Assembly (NCBI GenBank): GCA_022447685.1 | Contig: JAKVAO010000019.1 | Location: 1-36,860, forward strand | DNA: 36,860 bases | Direction of reading: 5' to 3' | DNA from: Candidatus Caenarcanales bacterium | GTDB taxonomy: Bacteria; Cyanobacteriota; Vampirovibrionia; LMEP-6097 | Shown: positions 17,601 to 24,729 of the stretch, in pieces | Position numbering within the stretch: position 1 is the stretch's first letter | Layout of the letters: every line of letters starts with the position of its first letter | The notes under the pieces: model-generated | What the model was told of the DNA's origin: nothing | Database searches by the model: none | The model's input: the letters and a program-made list of their open reading frames with translations, nothing else | Translations under genes and position numbers: made by a program

Positions 17601-20112
17601 TGATATCCAATATATCTTCTGCTTCATCAAGTTTAGAATCATTGAATTTATCCAAAAACATATTTTCTAGATCTGGATTGGCTTTAATGTTGGTATTTGC
17701 TAGATATTTACCATAAGTATTTATCTCTTGGGTGCTAGCATTACCATCATTGAAAATATTTGTATATGCATCTATTGTTGCAGTATCTGCACTAGTACTG
17801 ATTAAGTCAAATAAAAGGTCAAGTTGATCATTTGTTGCACCTTGATTTGCTATGTTATCAAGTTGGTTGAGCTCATTAATATTTAATACTCGTTCTAGAT
17901 TTGCATTATTAACAGCATTCCTCTTTAGTGTTTTTGCAACTTTTTCGTTGAGATTATTTTCTGCTGTGAGCTTTATACTGTCTAGATACTTGTTATTATC
18001 AGGGTTGCTTGATTTTGCGGTATTGATAAATTCATTAAGATATAAGTATTTTCTATTATCATAAAGTTCTATAAAGTTTTGTGATTGATTGAAATCTTGA
18101 TATAGATTTGGTGTTTCAAAGGCTTGTTTCAGAATATCAATATTCGCAGGGCTTTGAAGTCCACTGTTGAATAAATCATCAAGGCTATTAGCCCATGAAT
18201 CATCAGTTCCAGTCAAAAGTTGAAACATAAATTCTCTATCAGTATCACTATCAGTAGTTCTACTTGCAAAATTATTGAATAAATTATAATCTGCAATGGT
18301 GAAGCCTGAACTCATAGAGTATCCATTGCTATGATTCGTTAAAATTGCACTTGTTAGATCTGATGATTCTCCTAAGTTCATATTTGTTTCAAGACTGTCT
18401 ATATATCTAGTTCTTTGGCTGGAGTTTGGACTTGAAAGTATATCCATTAATTCTTGAGCTTCTGAAATATCTGATTTCCCGTTGAATAGCGAGAAAAATA
18501 AGTTCTGCAAATTTTCAGATGCTTGCCTTGCCGGGGGCTCAGTTTCTTGAAAATTAGCGAACTGTGTCAACAGATCAGTTTTTGCTGTACTGTTGGTCCC
18601 ATCCCCTTGAAGAGCTATATAAGCATTGATAAACTGCTCATCATTAATACTATTAGTTGGATTTTCGAATAAAATATTATTGTTTTTTGCATCCAATATT
18701 GCATTAAGAGCTGAAATATCTTTTTGTTCTTGAGGAGTTATATCTACATTGTATAGAGTTGCTCCATCGTCTCCGTTATGAATGGAGATCTGATTACCAT
18801 CAAAGTCAAATTTAATTGGACCAGTTGCACCTGGAATATTTTGAATAGTATCTACCAAGCTACCATTTGTTATATCGTAAATTTTTAATTTTGCATTGCC
18901 ACCTTCACCTGTACTGACAACAAGTTTCCCATTCTCTAATTTATATTCATGGGCTTTTTTCTCTGAAAACGATCCAGAAACTCCATCTGCGTGATTGATA
19001 ACCCCAATAGACTCACCGGTATTAATATCGAAAAGTTGTGTTTCGAGAGTCTTAGTATTCATTACGCCAATATTGCCGAATATTTCAACTGTAGTTTCAT
19101 AATTTTCTACAACTGGTTCTCCATCAGTAAAGCTTGCTGTTCGCACTCCGGCATTTAAATCATAAGTCCTAGCAAAACTACCTGTTAAATTATCGTTAAT
19201 CAATGACCTAAGTTTATAGGCACCACCAACAATGAGTTTATCTCCATCTAAAGCTAGATCAAGCCCGGTATCACCAGAGGAGAGGTCACCAGTTGGATCA
19301 CTGAAGTCTAGGATTGGAGTTGAAGGATCACCAGAATTTAAATCATAGACAAGTAGTGTGAAAGAATCATCAATGTTGCCGTAGATTGAAACTACTGCAT
19401 AATCATCGTTTATTTCTACGCTTGTATTTCCACCCAGTAATTCAGGGTTTAGGACATCACCTTCGGGATTTTTTAAGAAAAAACCATCGTAATCAATTCC
19501 AGAAGACAAATCTTCTATATAAATACTGGTATCGCTGCTTGCGATCATCATATCATTTTCATTGATTTTTATTTCTTGACCGAAGTTGTTGGATACCACA
19601 CCTAGATTGTTATTTAGGTCTGTTCCTGTTCTTTGTGATTGAAGATTACCACTGTTATCAAAAATTTTGATTCTACCATTGTCTGTAACAGCTTCACTTT
19701 TGGCGAATAAGACTCTAGAACCATTCAATGCAGTCTCTATATTGTCACCATTATCAACAGAGCCAAAATTCGTAACTTCGTTTATTTCACTGCTTGCAGG
19801 GTAAAGGCTTATGAAGTCTTTATTAATATCTAAGTTTAAATTTATCTTAATTGCACCGCTAGAGTCAAAGATCTTGTTTATATTTTCATCGGTACTCAAG
19901 TCATTGATGTGATTCGCTAAATTTAGAACTTCTACACTCTTGATTTCTCCACTTAGATCGGCATCAAAAAATTCAAATATTGGAACTAGATTATCATCAA
20001 TTTCAACATTATCTATGTCATTACTGAGTACAAGTGCGCCAACTAATTGATCAGCAATAGCTTTCAATTCTTGCTGTTTTAGCTGTTGTTCAGTTGATAA
20101 GACAATAGACAA
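11620..20112 (-). CDS. Giant 2830-aa modular acidic repeat protein
   Basis: No signal peptide or membrane segment. Order of parts: residues 1-~110 related to the 1239-aa protein, with a canonical EF-hand loop at Asp50-Glu61 (DADLSGEIKSVE); ~115-465 beta-propeller-like repeats (LLVYDLNSG, TRLFDINTGES-like blades); ~600-1900 four superrepeats of ~300 aa; within the first, a beta-sandwich at ~850-1005 resembling a carbohydrate-binding-type module (YQIYGSQTLGIQDY, IPVGKN, FRNLRIYEN); ~1925-2165 another beta-rich region; ~2250-2410 a segment paralogous to residues 805-945 of the 1239-aa protein; ~2440-2560 and ~2610-2730 two copies of the shared C-terminal module. The start is TTG, with GGAG about 11 bases upstream. 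Acidic, Asn/Asp-rich and Cys-poor, like secreted adhesins. Export by the flagellar apparatus is inferred from location and lack of a Sec signal. Confidence 0.75.
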   Translation of the reverse strand: MSIVLSTEQQLKQQELKAIADQLVGALVLSNDIDNVEIDDNLVPIFEFFDADLSGEIKSVEVLNLANHINDLSTDENINKIFDSSGAIKINLNLDINKDFISLYPASSEINEVTNFGSVDNGDNIETALNGSRVLFAKSEAVTDNGRIKIFDNSGNLQSQRTGTDLNNNLGVVSNNFGQEIKINENDMMIASSDTSIYIEDLSSGIDYDGFFLKNPEGDVLNPELLGGNTSVEINDDYAVVSIYGNIDDSFTLLVYDLNSGDPSTPILDFSDPTGDLSSGDTGLDLALDGDKLIVGGAYKLRSLINDNLTGSFARTYDLNAGVRTASFTDGEPVVENYETTVEIFGNIGVMNTKTLETQLFDINTGESIGVINHADGVSGSFSEKKAHEYKLENGKLVVSTGEGGNAKLKIYDITNGSLVDTIQNIPGATGPIKFDFDGNQISIHNGDDGATLYNVDITPQEQKDISALNAILDAKNNNILFENPTNSINDEQFINAYIALQGDGTNSTAKTDLLTQFANFQETEPPARQASENLQNLFFSLFNGKSDISEAQELMDILSSPNSSQRTRYIDSLETNMNLGESSDLTSAILTNHSNGYSMSSGFTIADYNLFNNFASRTTDSDTDREFMFQLLTGTDDSWANSLDDLFNSGLQSPANIDILKQAFETPNLYQDFNQSQNFIELYDNRKYLYLNEFINTAKSSNPDNNKYLDSIKLTAENNLNEKVAKTLKRNAVNNANLERVLNINELNQLDNIANQGATNDQLDLLFDLISTSADTATIDAYTNIFNDGNASTQEINTYGKYLANTNIKANPDLENMFLDKFNDSKLDEAEDILDITKVKNFFNESTGMEYIFDVANMNGITGQDQNPVFNISNNGSNLTLSGNTWKSFKLPSDYNTSNNTIISFEVSKNNLDTEIGAIGILTPGQNYNLNNIEPEYQIYGSQTLGIQDYVVSNLPDDDFVQITIPVGKNLNQDISEIVIIHDNDAMNQNAATTFRNLRIYENVTDSDSQNLFENSLINIKNGEATYFNAGEDKLILEALQALHEQGINIDRELGSSNFNNVKSFNSLGNTNKQDRVNYLKYLLTDIPQNNNNQWINTYTNLFLSNSINDDIRTVYDSAFANDTLHTNKSSTTYGTSYKQLFFNYISDPNKFEFARSLNNLSKDRGSSSDFYVDTLIRAETLGKNSSIGDILTKYSSEGIVLDKVLSENEIDQILFIKTQGANNKQIEELFNFISTNSDPDLINAYVQMFNDGPPTAQETTLFVSANSLTELQTDGPIKDLFYSYFTNAADLDSAERLVDILNKNSISKALYVESLETISNQGKSAAVLEILHSHSERNLILDSSLNISNYNKLDNFINNHSDSSSENREDLFEYLINNQGRDWGDSYISMFDQNKDSTIRDSLFESAFRTPEVLNSSKYANIFLDFFDADKDNYAQGLINITISGNPDLDKYIDSLKIAADYNMSDRMVGVFERNLDINYNLDRVFNNTDYDRFNLLLANGANNDHLDRLFRYISDEVDVDIIESYTDMFVDGNVSGYKIALYDRAAANTSYINQAGANKIQDYFIREMKNSFDAQAVEAQYILDIADNAQGLTSNQSYIDTIENIYSNLDSIFDDEGLAESGGDEELLEALQNNHSANLEIERSTNNTDLNDFKIFSDRSNDTEQDRTRLVKYMLEGVPPGNSADWVDSFDYIFANSIVDNNYRNLFENAYENPTMHATNKITNYISEGVSNNKFYSQIFLKLVEADKYYYADTYNEVTQTGANDLDHYLENIQMASVMNMPDEMANILRRNAEANEALPRMLTEYEMEQFRVMINSGNAVDEDYDKMLKLVTTNVDDELVDAFEWMFEDGSVNDEKEALLDRLIIGDLTQRGIINNPDEFPNKADRVVILVDKVINTNLRNGEYLGDGITEIYTAEQQKDDFLQLFNIREFNATLPDINTLDQNIDDKRRISEQGWPLPYSLSFATALITVQEFDTNTPENINLGDENNLINDYQPTIYKILDNNGSPLVVDSITGFAEEGTAFQIWLDEDDIQRFTILENTGYMVGTLLDGTEYNNTDIFTETGMDEHTEYRSNTYDEIFLLPPAKDLISDPIEKNNQQINVNDKVALHLKLLRGNDHPKVVVELQDYATMEEFYQTASLDIFNEIDNLNEIFVDDNYSIVFEELKDEHNFLDYLAEYETDDFARSLVNFEAAQDFAANRAEILTNNGDLLGTNEMKDAEEIIDKKIKALDDVFRMGNDIDRTLLLNDFRFIENLDEIYNRFSYEETNLYENLIYNFDEDGITRFVNETLEELLEIDEANRAAGVPYYLRRESVEFTMSTINSMLEDPSTPIFELNRNQTFTSKYDEQKFFTDNALEKSYLHNPSYELNYERLIFGITDKQKELLENMPSSPERDETLFQLEEFLSFQDRTRDDALEYQTEIAGKSLKNIQDEREKELELIDYFNSSFGGSAPPSDLSIFKDIVETNTDEYSEELIKAYADFQSAGEITAATQIKNILEHERINGQNFTTPSKDIDASYISFTNNLLTLSDDLKAAGTSNADKNAEYFEAIAQVLLSDPDEYSDDQASLDYITDLANYSQNALNAGNNNFLNINSSDINLLSSELDKEVELYTYFKDQSPGEPSAEEINDFINLFNGKTTEYDTDLIKAYIDADTANETAKINDILTLMTYKGDKGFIVNAGTHLLDDSILEVSADIVELLNELDGINSYDSEQADTYLEQTISVLLNRQDQYLADTDSMDYIKETIKIVSDTKDISLVADSSITPGIDPGDLSELITTFTEDNFKAIDSRNITRKGENTDRVSSGGFTLRFRDLDGSNVAKAEA

Positions 20113-20169
20113 GTATTACAAATCTCCTACTGGTAGTCTATATACTATTTTTAATAAATTTAGTTAATG

Positions 20170-23100
20170 CTAGGTTAAGAAAGTATCTAATAAGGTAGTA
20201 ATTTTTAAAATTATTGTTGGATCTTGATTTTTCTCAAATTCAATTTGAAGTTTATACAGTTTTTTGAAGAGTTCACTGATATTTTTTAGCTTTTCATTAA
20301 GCAATAAAGTATTAACTTTTCTTGCAAAATCATCAATTCTAAATACAAGTTCTTTGTAAAATTCTGAAATTTTGTCAAATTGATCTCTTTTTGCTTGATT
20401 GAAACGTGATAATTTGAATTTTTGTTCGTGAAAGTACTCCATGTTGCTCAAATTGAAGAGGTTGAAGATTAGAGTTTGGTAAAAAGCGTCTTTGCTTATC
20501 TCAAGTTCATTGAAGTGGTAGCAGATAACCTGGTAGAGATATCTGAAGTCGATGGTATTGAGCTTTGAGTCTCTATTGAAATCATATTTTTGGATTGATT
20601 TTAGTTCTTCTTCTCTAGCTTCTTCGAAGTTGGTACTAAAAATTCTTTTAAATTCTTTGAGGTGAGTTTCTGCCGCTTGAGGGTCAAAAATATACTCTTT
20701 GTCTAAATATTTAAATAAGTCTAAGACCTCTCTAGTCTGTGGTTTTTTTCTTAGATAGTTGTTGAGTAGATTGATTTTTTGAAACCATTTCATTTCAAAT
20801 GATTTAATTTGATAATGTTCGTAGATATTACCGAACCATTGATCATGCGAGGTTTCTGCGATTAGAATTTCGAGTATATCTCCAAGCTCCATTAGATGCT
20901 TAAACTGTTTTAGTAAAATAGAGATATCTTTTTCTTTCAGGTGATTTAGATTGTAATAGAGACCACTTCGTACTCCCCATAAGGCATAGTATTGTTGTCT
21001 AGATAAGCGGTGTGCGCCAAAATTTGTTTTGAGTTTACTGTTGTCACTATTGATATGCTGTCCGAAATAGTTAATATGTGTTTTAGGAATTCCTGTCTCA
21101 GGGTCGAAGACTTGGTCAATTCTATGAGCAAAATATTTATGTTTGTAGTTAACTATATCTGCATATTGGATTTGTATGATTTCACAGATTATGTCCATGG
21201 CTTGAATATCAAAGCACGAACCGCCTCTACAGAGTATCGAAGAAATATTACTTTCATTTTTGAAATTTTCAAAGAAGGATGTTTCAATATCGAATAAATG
21301 TTTTTTACCGTCTCTAAGACCGAATTTGGAAAGATCATTGATGAGATTTTCTCTACTGGTATTTAATCTAGATAGATATTTAAGGGACTGGAAGCAAGTT
21401 TTGATATTTAATTTATTGCTGAGTAGTAACCAAATCATTTTGTCATCGTTTGTGTTGAATTCTTTAGCGATACTTTGAGCCCAACTTAAGTATTGATAAC
21501 TATTCCAAGCTTTTACTTGTTCTTCTGTTTCACCAGCATGACCAAAAAATAAGTCGTGGAAATTTAATCTTTGTCTGGTGATTTTGTTATAGATATTGAG
21601 TGAGTGGACTCTGGTACTGAGGAAACAAACTTTAATAATAATTTCTTGAATTATATTTAAATCTTGATTGGGACCTCTTTCCTTCTCAAATCTTTCAACT
21701 ACGTTTTGTAGCTCTTCTATACTTAGCTCTTGATGATGAAGCTCTGTAAATTCTTTGATGAAAAAATTGAGAGCATAATCACTGACATGGTTTTCTGTGA
21801 AAAGATTTATGAAAAACTCTGTATGGATTTTGAAACCATTTTCTCCAAGAGGAAAATGATCTACGTTTAGCCAGATTGCAAGTAATTGATCGAATTTATC
21901 CTTGTTGATTTCAGGACTTAGTTTTAGGGCTGAGTTGATTACTTTATTGAAGCATAGCGTCTTTTCTCTTTTTGTGATTTTGAGAATTTCATTTTCAATT
22001 TCATCTAAATACGAACTGCTGATACCAATATTGTTTAAGGCTTCTTTTACGATTTTACTGTCTATGCTTTTACTTAGGCGTCCATCATTCTTGTGAAGCT
22101 TGACTAAAGCTTTTACTATTTCAAAATCATTAATTTCAAAATCTCTATCAAAATTGATATATTTTTCTATCATTTTTTGTTTGTTTGAAATTTGCTTGAT
22201 CGCTTGGAGATACTTTGCTTCACTGCCTTTGAATAGTTTTTGTATTTTTTCAATATTAGTTGTTAATAGAAAATCATCTTTGATGTCTCTAAGTATATTT
22301 TGTGGATTTTCTTTATGGAGAGGGTGCTTGATATTGATTGTACCCTTGCTATACCAAGTTGCAACTTCTTGTATATCAACTGTGAGCTTGGATTGAGTTA
22401 ATTGATGTGCTTCTTCTATATACCTTTTTGCAAGTCTTGCTGCCTCTGCCTGCGCGCTATAAAGTCTTGCCTGTAAAGAATCTAAACCGTGTTTACTTAT
22501 GGCTTTAGTCAGTAATTTATTTAAACGTATCTGTGATTCAAAGACTTTCTGGTAAAGGTGAAGATGCTCAGAGTTCATTCCTTCTTTGAGAAGTACTAGT
22601 ATTTTTTTGATTCTATAGAGCTCCAAAGCAGCGATATTAGTTTTAGAGAAAGCAGTGCCGATGAAACCTCCATCTGCATAAAGATTACCTGGCATTTTTG
22701 CATTGAAGTTTTGAAAGTGAATTAGTACATTCTCAATTGCAGGTTCGAAGTCAAGTAGAGTTTGAGCAAGTATCTCTTTTTCTGATAAACCTAGTTGCAG
22801 ATTGATATAGCTAAGGTCAGAGTTCTCAATGAATTGTTTTTGCTCTTCTAAAAAGAACTTACAGTTTTTGCAGATATCTATCTGAGTTCTAACTTTTTTT
22901 AAGAAGTTGTCATAGTCAGTAAATGATTTGAAGTCAGCTCCTAACCTTTTTAGTGATTCCGGGTGCAAAGCAGTGTCATGAGCTGGGTGCAATGGAATAT
23001 GCATGATATGAGGAGCTTCAGGTGTGTGGGCTGCATACCATTCTCTAAGCTGTACACTGATTCTGTCGGTGCGGTTTAATGAATCGTTGAGAAAATGTAT

Positions 23101-23310
23101 GATCTGTGAAAGTATTTCCTCAATTGGACTATCTAGATTTAATAGTTCTTGGTTGAATGATGAACTAGAAAAATCTAATAGATCATCTGTGATCTTATCG
23201 AATTCATTGGAATATCTTTCAGAAGCTTGCTTGACGTAGGAAAGCTCAGTTTCCTGTTTGATTTTTTTTAATAGTTCACCAATTTCTTGACTAGAACCAA
23301 TCTTCGTCAT
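20170..23310 (-). CDS. Unknown 1046-aa protein with one EF-hand/dockerin-like loop
   Basis: Family not recognised. I choose ATG 23310 (MTKIGSSQEIGELLKK), 14 codons inside the longest frame, because AGGAAGAGG lies just before it; this gives a 20-base overlap with fliJ and likely coupled translation. The protein is mostly helical, Lys/Glu/Phe-rich and without a signal peptide. Features seen: an His-rich stretch near residue 110-130 (HIMHIPLHPAHDTALHPE), a CKNC pair near 150, and near the C-terminus a calcium-loop pattern DFNRDSKLNTIDF (about residues 910-922) followed by a helix, as in EF-hands and dockerin repeats. Only one such loop is visible. Its place between fliJ and the giant gene suggests a partner, chaperone or another export substrate for that system, which is inference. 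Confidence 0.7.
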   Translation of the reverse strand: MTKIGSSQEIGELLKKIKQETELSYVKQASERYSNEFDKITDDLLDFSSSSFNQELLNLDSPIEEILSQIIHFLNDSLNRTDRISVQLREWYAAHTPEAPHIMHIPLHPAHDTALHPESLKRLGADFKSFTDYDNFLKKVRTQIDICKNCKFFLEEQKQFIENSDLSYINLQLGLSEKEILAQTLLDFEPAIENVLIHFQNFNAKMPGNLYADGGFIGTAFSKTNIAALELYRIKKILVLLKEGMNSEHLHLYQKVFESQIRLNKLLTKAISKHGLDSLQARLYSAQAEAARLAKRYIEEAHQLTQSKLTVDIQEVATWYSKGTINIKHPLHKENPQNILRDIKDDFLLTTNIEKIQKLFKGSEAKYLQAIKQISNKQKMIEKYINFDRDFEINDFEIVKALVKLHKNDGRLSKSIDSKIVKEALNNIGISSSYLDEIENEILKITKREKTLCFNKVINSALKLSPEINKDKFDQLLAIWLNVDHFPLGENGFKIHTEFFINLFTENHVSDYALNFFIKEFTELHHQELSIEELQNVVERFEKERGPNQDLNIIQEIIIKVCFLSTRVHSLNIYNKITRQRLNFHDLFFGHAGETEEQVKAWNSYQYLSWAQSIAKEFNTNDDKMIWLLLSNKLNIKTCFQSLKYLSRLNTSRENLINDLSKFGLRDGKKHLFDIETSFFENFKNESNISSILCRGGSCFDIQAMDIICEIIQIQYADIVNYKHKYFAHRIDQVFDPETGIPKTHINYFGQHINSDNSKLKTNFGAHRLSRQQYYALWGVRSGLYYNLNHLKEKDISILLKQFKHLMELGDILEILIAETSHDQWFGNIYEHYQIKSFEMKWFQKINLLNNYLRKKPQTREVLDLFKYLDKEYIFDPQAAETHLKEFKRIFSTNFEEAREEELKSIQKYDFNRDSKLNTIDFRYLYQVICYHFNELEISKDAFYQTLIFNLFNLSNMEYFHEQKFKLSRFNQAKRDQFDKISEFYKELVFRIDDFARKVNTLLLNEKLKNISELFKKLYKLQIEFEKNQDPTIILKITTLLDTFLT

Positions 23311-23761
23311 CCTCTTCCTCTTCTTGTTGTTTCTTGAGCATTTCTGTCGCAAATTTCAGTGAAACTTTCTCATCAGTTTCCAACTGATCTATGCGATTCA
23401 TCTCTTCATAATATTCCTCTGCTTGTTTCTCTTTTAACTTCTCTAAAGCCTCGGCTTTCATTCTTGCATCCACTAAATCAATTTGAGCTTGTTTGCGGTC
23501 TTCTCTTAAGCTTGCTAATTTTTCATGTAGTTTCTCAAATTCTTTTTGAAGTTTTTTGAGTATTCTTAGGTATTCTTCAGCGAATTGATAGTTGGTTTCA
23601 ACCATTTCATCCTGGTTACTCTTGATCTCAACATGTTTCACTTTGATATCAAGCCTAGTTTCATTGATATCTTTTTCGATCTGCTGTATTTTTGCGAGCA
23701 TCTCCTGAACAGCCTCATGCCGCATTTTTAAGATTTTTTCTAACTTAAACTTAAAGGGCAT
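23291..23761 (-). CDS. fliJ: Flagellar export protein FliJ
   Basis: FliJ is a soluble coiled-coil protein that works with the FliI ATPase and escorts substrates and chaperones to the flagellar export gate. This 156-residue product has the right length and the typical start (MPFKFKLEKILKMRHEAVQE). It continues as one long antiparallel coiled coil and ends in the conserved-style region EALEKLKEKQAEEYYEEMNR followed by an acidic tail (EEEEDDED). Many coiled coils look alike, but the N-terminal pattern and the flagellar neighbours support FliJ. No fliI, fliH or fliG lies beside it, which is unusual. It starts 11 bases after the lysozyme stop and overlaps the 1046-aa gene by 20 bases. Confidence 0.78.
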   Translation of the reverse strand: MPFKFKLEKILKMRHEAVQEMLAKIQQIEKDINETRLDIKVKHVEIKSNQDEMVETNYQFAEEYLRILKKLQKEFEKLHEKLASLREDRKQAQIDLVDARMKAEALEKLKEKQAEEYYEEMNRIDQLETDEKVSLKFATEMLKKQQEEEEDDEDWF

Positions 23762-23772
23762 AAATCACAGCT

Positions 23773-24489
23773 TTAAGATAATTCTTTAGCAAGTTTAAGT
23801 CCATCAGCAAGACCAGTAAGATAAGCTTCAAAATTTGTGAAATCTTTACTGTTCATATATTTCTTGGCTTCTTTACTGATACTTTCTTTGACTTTTTTGT
23901 TGATTTGATGGTTTTTATTATCTATGAGGCTTGTTCTTAACTCTTCTAAGCTAATTTTTGAGCCTTGTTTTGGAGTCTTGTTAGTATTTTCACTTGTATT
24001 AGACCTGCTTGTGCTTGAATTTACTCCAGCTTTAGAAGCAAAGAGTTTCTTTTCAGCTTCTCTTCTACGAGTAAGTCCAGGTAATACTCTTAATTTACCC
24101 GTTTGTGGGCTAACAGCTTTGTTCCATCTAAGAAATTCATTCGCTGCGTCTGTAAAATTCTTTTCATTAACTCTTTTTAGAAGTGTTGAGCTTTTAAAAG
24201 CGCCACTACCGATGTTATATACAAAACAAAGCAAAGCATCGAATTGATTTTGGTTTAATTTAACTTTAACTGCTGATAAAACAGCTTTCTCAAATTTAAG
24301 AAGATCGTTTGCTAGTAATTCTTCTGCCTGGTTTTGATCAATTTGATCTCCAGATTTAACGGCTCTGCCGTTCTTATACTTAGTTGTGCCGTATCCTATA
24401 GTCCATACTCCAGCGGAGCAAAGATAAGCTTTAGCTCTGTAGCCTTCGAAGTCTTTGAGAAGTTTTATACCTTTTTTACTGGTTTTCAT
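23773..24489 (-). CDS. Phage-type lysozyme (GH24 muramidase)
   Basis: Cleaves the beta-1,4 bond between MurNAc and GlcNAc in peptidoglycan. Residues 1-~155 match the GH24/T4-like endolysin fold: catalytic Glu15 in KDFEGYRAKAY, then CSAGVWTIGYGTT with the conserved Thr pair, FDALLCFVYNIGSGAF in mid-domain and LPGLTRRREAEKKLF at the end. Cys in place of the T4 Asp20 is a common variant. A Ser/Thr/Asn linker (~155-175) leads to a unique helical C-terminal part of ~65 residues. There is no signal peptide. The chosen ATG (24489, MKTSKKGIK) lies 5 codons inside the longest frame and fits family N-termini. A TATAAT at 24494-24499 lies only 4 bases before it. At the head of the fliJ block it may open the wall for the rod, a job other bacteria give to FlgJ-type enzymes (inference). 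Confidence 0.85.
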   Translation of the reverse strand: MKTSKKGIKLLKDFEGYRAKAYLCSAGVWTIGYGTTKYKNGRAVKSGDQIDQNQAEELLANDLLKFEKAVLSAVKVKLNQNQFDALLCFVYNIGSGAFKSSTLLKRVNEKNFTDAANEFLRWNKAVSPQTGKLRVLPGLTRRREAEKKLFASKAGVNSSTSRSNTSENTNKTPKQGSKISLEELRTSLIDNKNHQINKKVKESISKEAKKYMNSKDFTNFEAYLTGLADGLKLAKELS

Positions 24490-24547
24490 AAGTATTATAT
24501 ACACTATTTAAGTGCAATCTTGACTTATGGTCAATAGGAATTTAGAT

Positions 24548-24628
24548 TTATCTTCCTCTTCGGCTTGCGATTGTAGCTATTGCAGCTCTTCCTACTCTTG
24601 ATATTGCTGGTCCAATTATATTACCCAT
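24548..24628 (-). CDS. 26-aa cationic amphipathic peptide
   Basis: A tiny frame reading MGNIIGPAISRVGRAA then IATIASRRGR and stop. An AAAAGGAA ribosome binding site lies 6-7 bases before the ATG, which argues that it is translated. The peptide has five Arg and no acidic residue, and its Ile/Ala/Val spacing forms an amphipathic helix, as in membrane-active or bacteriocin-like peptides. No family is recognised. It sits 58 bases before the lysozyme gene and just past the hairpin terminator of the 41-aa gene, same strand. It could also be a leader peptide for the block downstream. Confidence 0.5.
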   Translation of the reverse strand: MGNIIGPAISRVGRAAIATIASRRGR

Positions 24629-24668
24629 GATATTTCCTTTTGTGTGCTTAACTGAAAATTGTCACTAA

Positions 24669-24711
24669 AAAACCTGCTATGCGATAACTAACTCATCGCT
24701 TAGCAGGTTTT
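24669..24711 (-). terminator. Strong intrinsic terminator after the 41-aa peptide gene
   Basis: Arms AAAACCTGCTA and TAGCAGGTTTT (11 bp) continue, after a single T-T mismatch, with GCGAT/ATCGC (5 bp) around the loop AACTAACTC. On the minus strand the stem is followed by a run of T (GGTTTTTTAG), the classic intrinsic-terminator form, placed 19 bases past the 41-aa stop. The plus-strand side is weaker (TTTTATAAACTTTT). Confidence 0.85.
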
Positions 24712-24729
24712 ATAAACTTTTATTTAGAA

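Noticed and set aside
9018..18310. DNA-level tandem repeats or a CRISPR array in the giant genes
   Set aside because: The repeats are seen only in protein; DNA copies have diverged, with no identical repeats or spacer pattern.
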